From assembly GCA_013368325.1 (NCBI GenBank), contig JAACJK010000001.1, positions 1,922,001 through 1,986,000 on the forward strand: DNA of 64,000 bases, read 5' to 3'. The DNA comes from Ephemerocybe angulata. Taxonomy: Eukaryota; Basidiomycota; Agaricomycetes; Agaricales; Psathyrellaceae. Both the position numbers and the translations under genes were made by a program. Positions 48,101-59,458 of this stretch are shown piece by piece; the first letter of the stretch is position 1, and the number at the start of each line of letters is the position of its first letter. The notes under the pieces were generated by a model. That model did no database searches. It was not told where the DNA came from and saw nothing but the letters and a program-made list of their open reading frames with translations.

Positions 48101-49484
48101 TTTCGTTCTACTTCAGCAACAAAGTCTTTGAAGGCCTGGAAGGCATCGCTCTTGTGCTTCAATAGGTAAACCTTCTTGAATCGTGAGTGGTCATCAATGA
48201 AGACGATCCAGTACTGGTACCCGACAGGTGTCTGGGTGCTGAGAGGTCCATGGACGTCCAAGTGGATACGTCCTAGGAGCTCGGTGGAGCGATGCTCCGA
48301 TAGATGAGGGAATGGATCCCGATGTTGCTTCCCAGCTATGCAGTGCTCACAGATATCCTGGAGCGATGATTCCTCGTGTACCAAGATGCCAGTGGCGAGG
48401 TCATGACGAAGTAGAGTATCCAGTCTGTCCTTGCCGATGTGCCCTAATCGTTGGTGCAGTAGTTCCTTCTCAACTCTAGTCGTAAATGCGGCCATCGTGT
48501 CGTCGCGCGTGAGCGTGGACCCATCTAAGGATCCTGTGCATCCGCGAATGGTAGCTGTGACTAGAAGCTTGCCATTTTTAAAGAATTCGAGGGAGTCGCC
48601 TTCAATGACAACTCACATCTTCTTCTTCTTAACAACATAGAGGATAGAGAAGAGATTGTTGCGTAGTGTAGAAACATATAGTACATCGTCGAATATCAAA
48701 GTCTCTCCGGTCTTTCCGTGTATGACCGGCGTATACCACACTTGTCCCTGCCCTGTAGCCCAGACCACCTCGTCGTTGGCGAGTGAGATGGGGACCTTCA
48801 CCGGAACCATGTTCCGGATCCAGTCGCGGTGCGGCATCATATGTGAGGTTGCACCTGAGTCTGGGTTCCAGGAAGTGTCAGTGGGCGTACGGGCAGAGCG
48901 ACGGACGAGGGGACTTGCGATGTGGGCAACTTGAGCGAGCATGGCCTTCTGGTCGTTGTCAGGAGCAGAGGTAGAGGAGGAAGAGGCAGTGTTGGCTTCC
49001 TGAGCCTTCAGCGCCTTCTTGTTTGCTCTCTTCTTGAGCTGGTAGCAGTCTTCAGACCCATGGGAGTTCTGTGCGCCATGGATCTTGCACTTGTACTTCG
49101 GCGTCTCGTTGGTGCTCCCGGAGGCACGAAGGGCAGATGCCTCAGCGTTGGCAGTGTTCTGCTTGGTGCTCTCGTCGAGGTGGTTGAGAGTGTGCCGAAG
49201 CATCTCATCGTCCTTGCCAATGAGACCGATGGCAATCATGCTGAGTGCCAGGTCCTCAGTGAGCTTGGCTGCGCTGTATCCGTTGGTGTACGTTGAAGCC
49301 GTGTAGGTGTTCGTGGCTCGGACGTAGGATGATGCGGTATAGACAGGTGGAGAGGGGAGCAGGTTTGCGAGGCGAGCTCCAAGGGCGAGAGCGTGTGATC
49401 CGAAGTCAGCATAGCCTTCTTCCTCGTGGCTGACATCTCCCTTGCGGAGGCTGACAAGCTCTTGAAGGATGGTACACTGACTCA
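45163..49484 (-). pseudogene. Copia Gag-Pol polyprotein remnant
   Basis: The C-terminal part of Gag runs from SQCTILQELVSLRKGD at the broken edge, through a zinc-knuckle-like CKIHGAQNSHGSEDC. The protease motif NPDSGATSHM and an in-frame TGA at 48613-48615 follow. The frame is then open again for over 1100 codons: GAG-pre-integrase (HQRLGHIGKDRLD, CEHC); integrase D, D and E (LDVHGPL, LRDDKGGEYIG, NGVSERLNRTL); reverse transcriptase (VVGSRWVFLVKRK, FVDDITIMSP); and RNase H (AYSDADHAGC, STEAEYVAAS). It ends LALGLE. Apart from the one TGA and the missing N-terminus it is well preserved, so the insertion is fairly young. Confidence 0.9.
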
Positions 49485-50153
49485 CCAAAAAAAATGTCCC
49501 ACCCATATTTGCACAATTTCTCCACCACAAGGGTGATTGGGATGAAACTTTTTATATATAATGAAAGTTAAGACCTTATTTACCCTGTAAATGAGCTTTC
49601 AGAGTCATGTTTTGCCTCCCGCTCTTTTGAGGGGAGTATTTGTAATTTGGCCAAAAACTGATATTCAGATCAGTCACATTTCACAACTTTGCACAGAGTC
49701 TATGTTCTAGGGCTAAACCAAGTGAACATATTGCATTTTGTTTCATGAAAAACGGACTATTCATTGGCGTTCAATGAGGGGTACAAGATGGCCATTTTGA
49801 TCAGATTTTGATGGATATTGATGTTTGGGCGCCAAAATGGGCACTTTGCAGGGCTTATATCTCGACAACCACTTAATGAATTATCATCATTTAAAATGCA
49901 GTATGTAGCTATTACATGGTACTATAACCCCATCATATCAGCCTGTGGCCTACTTGAGCCCTCTCCAACTTCGACTTTTGGACATAATCATTATTTCTCC
50001 CTGCAGGAGGAGGAGGAGAACATGGAAACCGGAAAACCATGTCAAAAGCCTTCTAAAGATATTGTGCACTGAGTATCAAAAAGGATTTGCACAAGTCCCT
50101 GAAATGGCAGAGAAATTGTGCAAATATAGGTGGGACATTTTTTTTGGAGCAAT
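49485..50153. mobile_element. TIR element (0.67 kb, non-autonomous)
   Basis: Terminal inverted repeats of about 36 bp differ at one base: ccaaaaaaaatgtcccacc at 49485 and its complement ending at 50150. The inside is AT-rich with no domain-bearing frame, so it is a MITE-like DNA transposon. No matching target duplication is visible; Copia lies on the left and LINE sequence on the right. Confidence 0.8.
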
Positions 50154-51333
50154 GATGAGGGCAATGATGGCGCAGACCTCGAAGCAAACTGAGGCGTGAG
50201 CAAAGATACCACAGACAACATCAACTCCTCCACTGGTACCCTAATTAAGAAGATGGGAGCCGCGACTCGGTCTATGACACAAGCGACTGCATACCAGCAC
50301 ATCCGAACTATCAAACACAAATCCGAGCGTCGACGCACCTATCTTATGATAGAAATGACTAAATCGACAATTCTTGAAGCATCGGGCATTGAGCCGACAG
50401 CACAGGCAATATGGTGGTCACTTCAGAAAAGGAGAGGAACAGCACTTAGCCTGAAATTCACCGCCTTTGCATGGCGAGGCCTCCACGATAGCCACAAAAT
50501 CGGTAAGTTCTGGGAGCACATCACAGCAGTACGAGACACACACATGCTGTGCAGGAGCTGCGGAGTACCTGAGGAATTGATGAGCCACATACTGACAGAA
50601 TGCACCATATCCAGACAAGAAAGAATCTGGAAACTAGCCAGGAAGGCATGGGAACACACCAACCTAGAGTTCCCCAATATCACACTTGGCCTGATCCTAG
50701 GAATTGGCACATTCCAAATCAAGGACGCAGAGGGCAAGGTTCTAGATGGTAGGACCCGTCTCATCCAAATTCTCATTTCCAAGTCGGCGTACCTAGCCTG
50801 GCTGATCAGATGTGAATATCGCATCGGGAGAGGAGAGGACGAGTCCCAGAAACACACGACCCAAGAAATTGAAGCGAGATGGCTTACAACCCTGAGTCGG
50901 CGCCTCCGCCTAGATTGGGCCTTGATGAACACACTGACCTTTGGCAAAAAGGCAATAAAAAAAGCGGTGTTCACATGCACCTGGAGCGACATAGCCTCTA
51001 AGAAATCCAGGACATCCCTACAAACAGACATCGTAGGAGGGGGGGTTTTAGTGGGTAGTACGGCGAACTGCCGGCTGCCGGGAAGGAATAGATAGTTGCC
51101 TGTGCCATGTGCACAACGACTATGGACTTTCTCCCAGCTGGCCACGGTGAGCAGTGCAACCCCACACTACGTGCGAATGCACATGTGCAGATACACATTT
51201 CCTCCCTGAAATCTTATACAAACACACCGACTGTTGGTTAATGCCGACAAATGATCTACGATGTGGAGGGGTGTACAAGGTCACGACCACCAAAACAGAG
51301 ATCCTACCAAAAAAAAAAAAAAAAAAAAAAAAA
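50154..51333 (+). mobile_element. LINE retrotransposon 3' end with poly(A)
   Basis: A 5'-truncated non-LTR element. The last part of ORF2 (50196-51095) is open and ends shortly before a 3' UTR and a run of 25 A at 51309-51333. Confidence 0.85.
50196..51095 (+). pseudogene. LINE ORF2 C-terminal fragment
   Basis: 299 codons corresponding to the end of a LINE reverse transcriptase. The reverse-transcriptase zinc-binding motif is clear (LCRSCGVPEELMSHILTEC), with the WKLARKAWEH and LGLILGIG region after it. The catalytic reverse transcriptase and endonuclease parts are missing, so it cannot move by itself. The frame is intact, which suggests a recent 5'-truncated insertion. Confidence 0.8.
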
Positions 51334-53206
51334 CCTGAACCACTTCCCGATTAGGCAAAAGAACGAAGCCAAACGACCACAACCTCGCTTTTGGGTTCAG
51401 GCAATTTTGGCCTTTTGCCCGAACCTGAACCTGAACCTTAAGTTCAGTTTGGGTTCAGTTCAGGTTTGCACGGTTTGCAAACTGGACCGTGGATAGTCTA
51501 GATAGAAGTGGTAGTAATGGACATGCTGATAAGGATGATGGGGATTTGAGGTGTCGATGTACGACACGAGTATAAGAGTGGGATGAACATGCCATGGCAG
51601 CATGGGATGTGATGTGATGTGATAAATAACAAGTACTGAAGGGCAAATAAATACCACAACAGCTCCCTATACCAGATAGGGTCCTTGGCGTCAGGCCGCA
51701 GGATATACCGTGCATGGTCTATGCCGAAGCGATTTCGGAAAATTGATCTAGCAGTTTATGCCTGTGCATCAGGCTGCAGAATATACCGTGCAGCCTACAC
51801 ATTTGTGATTTGAGCTAAGAGGAGTATAACTCCGAGATAGCTAGTGTTCCTGGATAGCAGGAATGATGAGAGAGATAAGCTCCTTGATAAATGATACTCA
51901 AGGAGAGATGCTGAGGAAAGTGATCAATTGGGCAGTGAAAGTAGATAATCGGTGTTTGATAAACGGATAGGGGTATGAGAGGAGCCCGGGGCTCATAACT
52001 TATTAAACTGTTAGGTTTAGGTCGATTTTGGAAGCCCGGGTTCTTGTATAAGGTACTTAATGATAAATCATGTATTTCACTGTACTACACTACATATTAG
52101 TATTGTCTCTCTCCCTACCAGGCTTCCTGACCCCTGCAGATGCTCACAGATTTTAATTTGAGGCTGCCAAAGTTGCGAAAAGTCAGTCAACTCATTTGAG
52201 ATGCTTACAAAGCATGGAATGCTCACCAAGAGGTGTGAAATACACTTCTCTTTCTCCAGGGCTAGTAAGTATGCAGTTTGACTTGGGTAAAGTAAAATAT
52301 GTGAAGAAGAAGAAGAAAAATAACCCCTCACACACCACATCAGAGCCCACGCACAAGCAGGTCCTTGTGGAGTTCAAGCCAGACAAGAATCCCAGTAACT
52401 CCATCCCATTAGGTACAAGCTACTTGAACTGCTAATATATGAATCAGGGTTTTACCACTGTCCACTACTCACTTTTGCAGCCACTATCTGCTTTACTTCA
52501 TTTGCTACATGCATCATCTTCTCCACACCAGCTTCTGAAAACAGATCCATCTACTATTCCTCAGGCACAACATCATTCACCAAAGTGGGAACAGAAGGAA
52601 TGAAGGGAGGATCTAATTGCCTGGTGCTGTGGGTATAGGAGTAGAAGGACACCCGGGTCCCAAGGGCACTGACACTGTGCATAACAGGAAGGTCCATGTG
52701 GACCAGATCCTGATTGGGAGGGAATCACTGCCTCATCTGGTGGTCCGTGGCCATGCAAGATGAGTCAGGGCAGAAGTCCCAAGCAGGCTTGATTTCAACA
52801 AAGAAGACAGGTTTTGAAAGCCGGCATGAGTCAAAGTTATTATGTGGCCTGTGGCAAAGTCCATGTTGCCCCTGGGTGGTGTCATGTAGTGTGGGGAAAT
52901 GGTGTTGTGGTGAAGATGTGCACATGGTCAGTGGTCCTTGACCCTTACTGAAGTTCCCTCACAGGTTGAAGTTGACCTGATTCAAGGCTATCTCTACCAT
53001 AGGATGCCAGAAGCATTGCATGGGTTGGTCTCCCAGCTCCCAAATGTGCCTTTCATCCTCGATGGCAAGAGCAATCTTTGCATCAAGCCAGAGGACATCA
53101 CCCATGCATTGCACCTGATCTCATTCTAGCAGGCTCCCCTCACATTGTCAGGATCTCTAGGAGCAGTATATGCTATGACATGTTCTTTGACATCTGGGAG
53201 ACTCTA
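51334..53206. other. Repeat-island DNA without supported gene
   Basis: About 1.9 kb. The first 120 bp are rich in gaacctgaacct-like words and weakly self-complementary. A stretch near 52003-52028 (ttattaaactgttaggtttag) matches the LTR edge at 42977 and may be an LTR scrap. Frames such as 52938-53129 (VPFILDGKSNLCIKPEDI) read like protein but are too short to place. Confidence 0.45.
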
Positions 53207-53574
53207 GCACCATTTCTTGAAATATTAGGTAAGTTTTTGATGATATCAGCATCAAATCATGATGGCTATCCATTTATGTAAAAACACCTTCATGTTTTTC
53301 TCACACTCTGCTGGTGTCCTGTAGAACTATTCTACAGGACCTGTCCTGCTGAACTTTTCAGTTGACCTGGAGGAATTCCAGTATACTGAACTCCTACTGA
53401 ACAACACTTTGGCTGATACTGAACTCCTTCTAAACTGAACTGAACTCTGGTGGAAAATGAGAACTCAAAATTTGGCAGGAGAGTTCAGTGAAATTCCAGT
53501 GGAAGTTCAGAAAGTTCACTGGAATTTTACTGGAATAAACTCCTACAGGAATGATGGGGCAGTGCGAAGTCCTC
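53207..53574 (+). repeat. Long inverted repeat, left copy
   Basis: About 368 bp matching, in reverse complement, 60464-60810. Shared landmarks are atttcttgaaatattagg at the outer edge, many short ttcagt/actgaact words in the body, and ggggcagtgcgaagtcctc at the inner edge. Confidence 0.82.
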
Positions 53575-54873
53575 CACCCTTGCACATCTATGCCATCTCC
53601 ACTGGGCGGCCGCCATATCACCCATGTCGCCATGTCCACCTGCTTGCACGTCTCTGGCTCTGCATGCCCCCTCGTGTCTGCTCGCATCGCCATACACAAC
53701 TGCTATGTCACCTCGCACTGCCCCATCTGCCTGCTCGCACGTCTTCCAACTCTGTGTACCCCGTACGCACTCCGTGACTGCCTCTGCATGCCACCTTGCC
53801 TCTGCATACTGTGCTGTGTGCTTTGCTTTGCTTTGCCCATACACTTCCTGCTTATAGGAAGGCAGGAACCGGTGGAGGATGAAAGGCTGCTGTGCCTAAG
53901 CCTCCCGTGTATGTAGTTAGTTTTTCTTTGAATATATTTATGTTTATCTGCTTTACTATCCAAGGGCGGGTAGACCGAGGGGACGTTGCAGCCGCAGAGT
54001 GCGTACAGCACACACAGCACCGCAGGCGGGCGAACGTGGCAACGCGGGTGACATGGCGGCCACCGAGGAGGGACGGCGCAGACGTGTGAGGGCGGGTAGA
54101 TAATGTCGGCGGTGGCAGAGCGTGCATCGAGCAAGTGGACGTGGCAGCCGCCATGGCAGCATGCGGTGATGGTGACGTGGTGGGTGCAGGTGGGCAAGCC
54201 GATGTGGCATGGCAAGACAGCAAGGCGTGGCAACGGGGCACGGGCGCAAAAGCGAGCAAAGGTGAGGAGGAGAGAGGTGAGCGACGGTTAGCAGGGGTTG
54301 GGTTGAGCGAGGTAACAGGAGACTTACGAATGCTCACTGTGCCTCAATGGCACGACCTCCTCCTCCTCTTTGTTCTCCTCCTCCCCCTCGTTCTCCTCCT
54401 CCTCCTTACTCTCTACCTCTGCAATGATGTGCTTGCCAGGGATGTCCTTGCTTCTTCAGAACTGGCAGTAGGCTGTCCACGTCATCGCTCTCCTCCTCTG
54501 CCTCTGCCTCCTCTCTCTGCCCAGCCAGAACATTGTGTTTGCCAGGGGGATGTCCTTGCTCTCTCGGAGCAGCCGGGCGGTCATCATCGTCTTCTTCTTC
54601 ATTATTGTTCTCGTCGCTATCGTAGTTCTTCCCCCACTTGGCCTGCCTCTCGAGGGGCGGGGAAATGGGATCGCGGGCATGCTTGCTGCGCATTGTGGGT
54701 CTGCTGGGTGAGTCGGAGTCAGGGTCCTGCTTCTTGTGTGGTGCTGGCATGATCTTCATCATGTCGTCGTGCTGGTTGGTGTTTTTGGTTTCGTTGGTCA
54801 CATTTCGGAATCAGTGTGTGTAGTTAGAGGATGAGAGGCAAGAGAACAGAACATTCAGCATGATGGATGGCAG
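53575..54873. other. Low-complexity DNA between repeat and MULE
   Basis: GC-rich, imperfectly self-complementary sequence. The gcggccgccatatcaccc block near 53609 resembles the complement of 54041-54065. One minus-strand frame (54406-54801, 131 residues, very acidic, EEEDDDDR) could be a hypothetical protein or chance low complexity. No family is recognised. Confidence 0.45.
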
Positions 54874-57800
54874 TTGAGCGTTTTAGGCCCCCCTTCTAAA
54901 AAGGGAAGATTATATAACACACCATATCAGGAAGGCAGTTCACCGCCAGTTCGCGCCGGCTCGACTCATTGTGTGGCTAATATGGCCTTCGACGTAAAAA
55001 CATATATATTTAGGGTATGTGTATGGATTATAGGTAAGGTTCTCTTAAGTACGGTATCCAGGAGCAGCCCCTACTGCCAACAACCGCGCGATGATATCTG
55101 TATTCTTGCTAGCAGCGCTTAGGCTTGGCCTTTGCGCAAAGCAGAGCTGCGTGAGCTGCGGTCGCTTCAATTTCCCCAGCGCTTCAGAGTCACGAAGATC
55201 GAACTTGCTTGGGTCAAATTGCTGGATTGTACCTGTAGGAAGGGGTAGACCTTGGGATGAGGTGGATCTCGTGGATTCAGTGTTCAAACTTGGCGCGATT
55301 TTCATAAGCGGCTGCGCAGCGTTGATTGGAATTGTTGAAACGGTTGGGTTTGGGATGTGGACTTCGGGAGGTGTCATCCAGGAGATAGTAGTGGGTGCAG
55401 GTGGCTCTGATATAGCAGGCATGGTGAGGGCATCGGCCTTCGCTTTTTTCCCTGGTTTTTCGCCAGCACCGTATGGGTCCGTGTTCAACTTCCGTTTAGT
55501 TTTGACTGAGGTGCCCATGATTGCCTCGGTGTCAGCCCAATGAGTCTTCTGGCAAGGTGGAATCTGCTCCCGCTGGGATCCAAGAATATCGGAGTCATCA
55601 AAGGCTAGCTGTGCAGCATCGAGCTCAGCAATGAATCGACTGAGAGATTTCTCGAGTTGTGAAAGTGATTCTGGGTTGAAGTCTGAAGGAATTCCCGCTT
55701 TGAGACGAAGTGAGACGTGCGAGAGAAGTTCTTCGGCCTTGCTCGTTCGAATTTTTGGAGTGTCTGTAGGCGCTGTGCATTCCTGGGTCTCGTTGTTGGG
55801 TACTTCACTCTCTTGAACTGTCCCAGACTGCTCGATTGTGCTGTCTGCTGATATGTCGAGAGACGAGCATGGGATGTGGTCATACACTTCTGAGAAGTGA
55901 GTCTGAACAGCGAAGATATGCTTACAGAGCAAAACCTTTGAAAACGACGGGCATTCGCACTCGTATGTATCCAAATCAACACGGTACACGATGCCTGGCG
56001 AAGATTGCGATTTAACATGAAATATATCATCGTTTTCGTCGGATTCTTCGATGTCCGTCGCTGGAATGGTCTGCGAAATTGCTTGGATGCGCCGAGTCTC
56101 CTGTACTTCAAGGTCCGGGCCCGAAAATCCAAATTCTTGGCTCCTGTGCTTGTGGAGAAAGTAAGCGATGACTTCCTTCACAAGTAGATGTATGAGGTGG
56201 TCGAGTCTGCGATTTCGTTTGCCCTGCATGAACTTGGTCTTCAGGATGTGATGCCATGCCTCGACAAGCATGTTTGTATCACAATCCTGGAAAATGTTCC
56301 GTCCACGTCAATATACAGCGGACCAGGGCTTGATATCATTCATCCAATTTGTCTCGAGATATTGAGAGAGACTCTTTGGTGCTTCTGCTTTGATCTTCGC
56401 CCACATGTCCATGAATTCGGTATAATCGGTGATGCGAATCCAGGCCTTGAGTTTCTTCCAGACTTCGGGGAATGCGAGGGTGTTAAACCGTTGATACCAG
56501 TTGTGTAGGACATGCCACCAGCAGAGAAATATGGTTGACTTGGGATAGTGCTTTTTCAAGGAGTTAAGTTGTGCATCATCTTTATCAGACATAAAATACT
56601 CAGGCACAGTCTCCGGAAAGTGAGAGCGAAGCTGTGACAGCAAAAACGAGATTGTGTCCTCTGTTGCATTCGAAGAAATCATCCAGCATGCTGGAAATCC
56701 ATGCCCCCACCGGTCTCTAACCAGAACTGTAAACAAGCTCATATTTTGATAGTGGGTGGTATTGTGTGTGGCGTCGATTCCGGCGTAGGATGCTGCACGT
56801 TGCTTCCAGAGTTCCTGTTGGTATTTTGTCTGAATAATGAGAACAAAACTCTTGGAGTCGAGCCCCGAGCCCAGTGGTGCCCCTTCAGCGCTTGTTTTGA
56901 GAAAAACGAAATGGCCGTCGTCTCGAAGCTGCCGCGCCCATTCGAGGACTGATGCCCCATCGGTGGGAGCAAGTCTGATTGTCTCTTCCTTGATGGACCT
57001 CTGAATGCGGCGCACATCAGCACGCGTCGCAAACTCAGCTCGTATAGCCGTAGATGACTTCAGATATTCGATGTTTTCTTCTCTGTACACGTTTCCTCGG
57101 ACCTTTTGAAGCTGCGATGAAGAAATGAGTATATATATGCCCAAATCGGTGTAAAAGCAACTCACAACTTTATCTGGCTCCATTCCTGAACGTAAAAGCA
57201 GTTCTATCTCGCGTCGGGTAACCTCAGGAATACGCATGAATCGAATATTCGAGTTTCCGAGGGCATGCGAATGGTCAGGGTGATAAATGCCATCCACAGT
57301 ATCAGAGTCCAAGTACACTGTCAATCTGAGGCGGCACTTGCATCCGCACTCGTATAATGGCTTCTTTCGAACCCAAGAATGCTTCCTAGTATAACGGCGA
57401 TTTCCGCCACCAGTTGAGCCTCGAGAGCAGATGTATATGAGTCTTTTTGTCCAGTTTGATCGCGAAGTTGCGGGGTTCTTGTTGGGTCGGACCTCCTTGC
57501 GCGAAAAATCAAAGCACTTTTCCTTGGATTCATCTTGCATCCATTCCATAGCTTCTTGGAGATTCTTCCATTGAAGCTTCTGGACCATAGATTTCCCCTT
57601 TTCAGAGGTCTCATCCTCGCTGTCAGAGCTATCCTCACCAGAGGATACAGTGCTGTAGTGCTTGGACCCCACGGCCTCTGCAAAAGAGAGGGCTTCATGC
57701 TGAGAGACAGTGTTAGAGCCTGTTTCTGCAGGCCCAGAAACAGAAAAAGCGAAGAAAGACATGGCAGAGTACGTGGTTGTGGTGGTAGTAACAATACAAA

Positions 57801-57974
57801 GTGGTATTCACACAGTTCTGTGGCTATAATCAAGGCACAACGACAAGTGGCTCATTGTCGACGGATATGGGAATAAGGCGCGCAGTCACGTGCGATTCGA
57901 GCTGATCCTGAACCACCTTCCTAATATGGTGCGTTATATAATCTTCCCGTTTTGGAAGGGGGGCCTAAACTCAA
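54874..57974 (-). mobile_element. Mutator-like element (MULE), 3.1 kb
   Basis: Imperfect terminal inverted repeats of about 85 bp: both ends read TTGAG, TTTAGGCCCCCC, gggaagattatataac and accatat inward. A MULE transposase fills the interior. Possible 7-bp flanking duplication ggatggc at 54865-54871 and 57982-57988, but this is shorter than usual for MULEs and does not abut the repeats exactly. Confidence 0.85.
55045..57762 (-). pseudogene. MULE transposase (one in-frame stop)
   Basis: About 905 codons. A FAR1-like N-terminal zinc cluster (YECGCKCRLRL, HPDHSH) is followed by the MULE DDE core: first D in YAGIDATHNTTHY, second D in YFMSDKDDAQ with CWWHVLHNW after it, and E in TNMLVEAWHH. A SWIM zinc finger (YECECPSF, LLCKHIF) follows, then a long Ser/Pro tail. 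One 54-nt GTGAGT-CAG intron (after PDKVV) is likely. The only break is a TGA at 56308-56310, in frame, between NDIKPWSAVY and RGRNIFQDCDTNM. A 30-nt GT-AG pair spans it, but would remove conserved residues and is unusually short. All catalytic residues remain. Confidence 0.85.
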
Positions 57975-58439
57975 AAGCTACGGATGGCCCATGGAATGCT
58001 GACTCAGCGTTCTGGGCCTGGCCACGTGCGGAAATCCGTGGGAGGTCTGTGCAAAGGTCACGTGACCTGACTGTGGAATGCTGACTCAGCATCATGTGGC
58101 TGTGCGTGCGTGGGCCAAGTCTGAGAGCCCCAGATTTTCCGGATTGCACGGCAAGGCTGGGAGTTCAAACCCTGCCCATACCATTCTTTTCCCCAGCCCC
58201 CTGGTACTGCGAAAATTTCAGGAAAATTCAGGGAAAATCAGCATAAATCAAATATAATTCATGGCTATTACATTGTAACAGATGAGGAGCTCAATTAATA
58301 TATATCAAATGCTTTAGGTAGAAATAAATAGCATTAAATGTGAGGAAAGCATAATATAATTGTATAGCTAGAACAAATATATATAACATAGACAAATACA
58401 TCCAAATATCCTGTATAGACTAGTACTAGCCTAGAGTCT
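57975..58439. other. Spacer with palindromic motifs and tRNA-like B box
   Basis: The first 230 bp hold two copies of tggaatgctgactcagc (57992-58008, 58074-58090), a 14-bp palindrome aggtcacgtgacct (58055-58068), and a GTTCAAACC box (58163-58171). The rest is AT-rich and unassigned. Confidence 0.5.
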
Positions 58440-59458
58440 AGTAGTAGTTCAGCGAACAGTCACTGGACTGAGTATTTCAATGACAGCCCAGTGGCAGTCC
58501 ACTGTCTTTGTGGAGTTCACGCGAACAGGTGGGGGGAGTGTGAAGTACTCACACAACGCCACCTGGATGCTCCTGCCTCCACTGCAAGTATCTTTGTTCA
58601 TGGCATCAAAAAGGCTGCCAAGGCCCTTTCACTCAAAAAGAAAAAGAAGTCACACCAATCCTCTCACATCAACCCACAATCAACTTCTCCAGATGCCACA
58701 GCCTCTGGTTCTTGGCCTCGCCCAAAGCGGTGCAAGACCATAAAGACAACACCTCGATAACCAGTCCTCTAATAGAGATGTTCTCCCTGGTGATGGCCCT
58801 CTTCTTGATGGTCCCATCTTGGCACCATCTTCAGCCTCCGCCGACTCCCCCATCGAGGTCCCATCCAATGATGACAACTCAGATATTCTCATCATTGTTC
58901 TAGCACCTTCTCAGGGTGCTAAAAAAAAACAAAGCAAAAGAGGCAAGACCCTGTTACCTTGCAGCGTGGTCTTTCAGTTACGGTGGTGCATTGAGCAGAG
59001 GCAGAGGAGGAGTTTGGTATGCATAATTTATATTTCATGCTTACCTTTCTGACTATTCCTCAGCTCTCCTTCATACCAAGTGGACATCTGGAATATACAG
59101 CTTCTTTGATCCTGAGCCAAAGTTTGACTTCATCAATGGCCGTGTATGCCATGTGTTTACCTGCGCCAACCCAAGGTGCAAGGCCCAAACAAGCAGTGGA
59201 AACTATCAGACCCACTGCTATCAAGATACCACCAACATGAACTCCACTGGCAACCTGTGCACTTACATCAACAACTGCTGGGGCGGTGCAGCTCTCTACT
59301 ACGGGAAGGAAGTGAAGGACTCAGCGGAGGTGTGGGAGATGCTGGAGAAGATAGGTGGTGTGTATACAGAGGAGTCTATTGTTCTGGCCTTTGCAAGGAA
59401 GGGGAAGGGCATCGTGACTTACTCTACCAAGCCTCACACAAAAGCCGAGACACAGTAA
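58440..59458 (+). pseudogene. hAT transposase N-terminal remnant
   Basis: The exon 59062-59455 reads TKWTSGIYSFFDPEPKFDFI, then GRVCHVFTCANPRCKAQ, STGNLCTYINNCWG, and AFARKGKGIVTYSTKPHT, and ends at a GTAAGT donor. This is the BED-like zinc-finger leader common to hAT transposases of mushroom fungi. Upstream pieces (58460-58920) share a Lys-rich and Ser/Pro style but are broken among frames. No catalytic hAT core was found downstream, so this is a dead fragment. Confidence 0.65.

Larger units (their letters stand above)
44757..49484 (-). mobile_element. Copia LTR retrotransposon, 5'-truncated
   Basis: A Ty1/Copia element on the minus strand. Its 3' LTR is 44757-45134, with a polypurine tract (AAGGGGGTG on the minus strand) just inside it at 45135-45145. 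The pol order protease, integrase, reverse transcriptase, RNase H is Copia-type. The 5' LTR, leader and first part of gag are missing; the element stops abruptly at the TIR element at 49485. Confidence 0.9.

Noticed and set aside
53551..54337. Overlapping His/Cys/Pro-rich frames on both strands
   Set aside because: GC-rich, partly self-complementary low-complexity DNA gives open frames on both strands by chance.
56281..56325. 30-nt intron that would remove the MULE stop codon
   Set aside because: Too short for the introns seen here and it would delete residues normally present before TNMLVEAWHH; a nonsense mutation is more likely.
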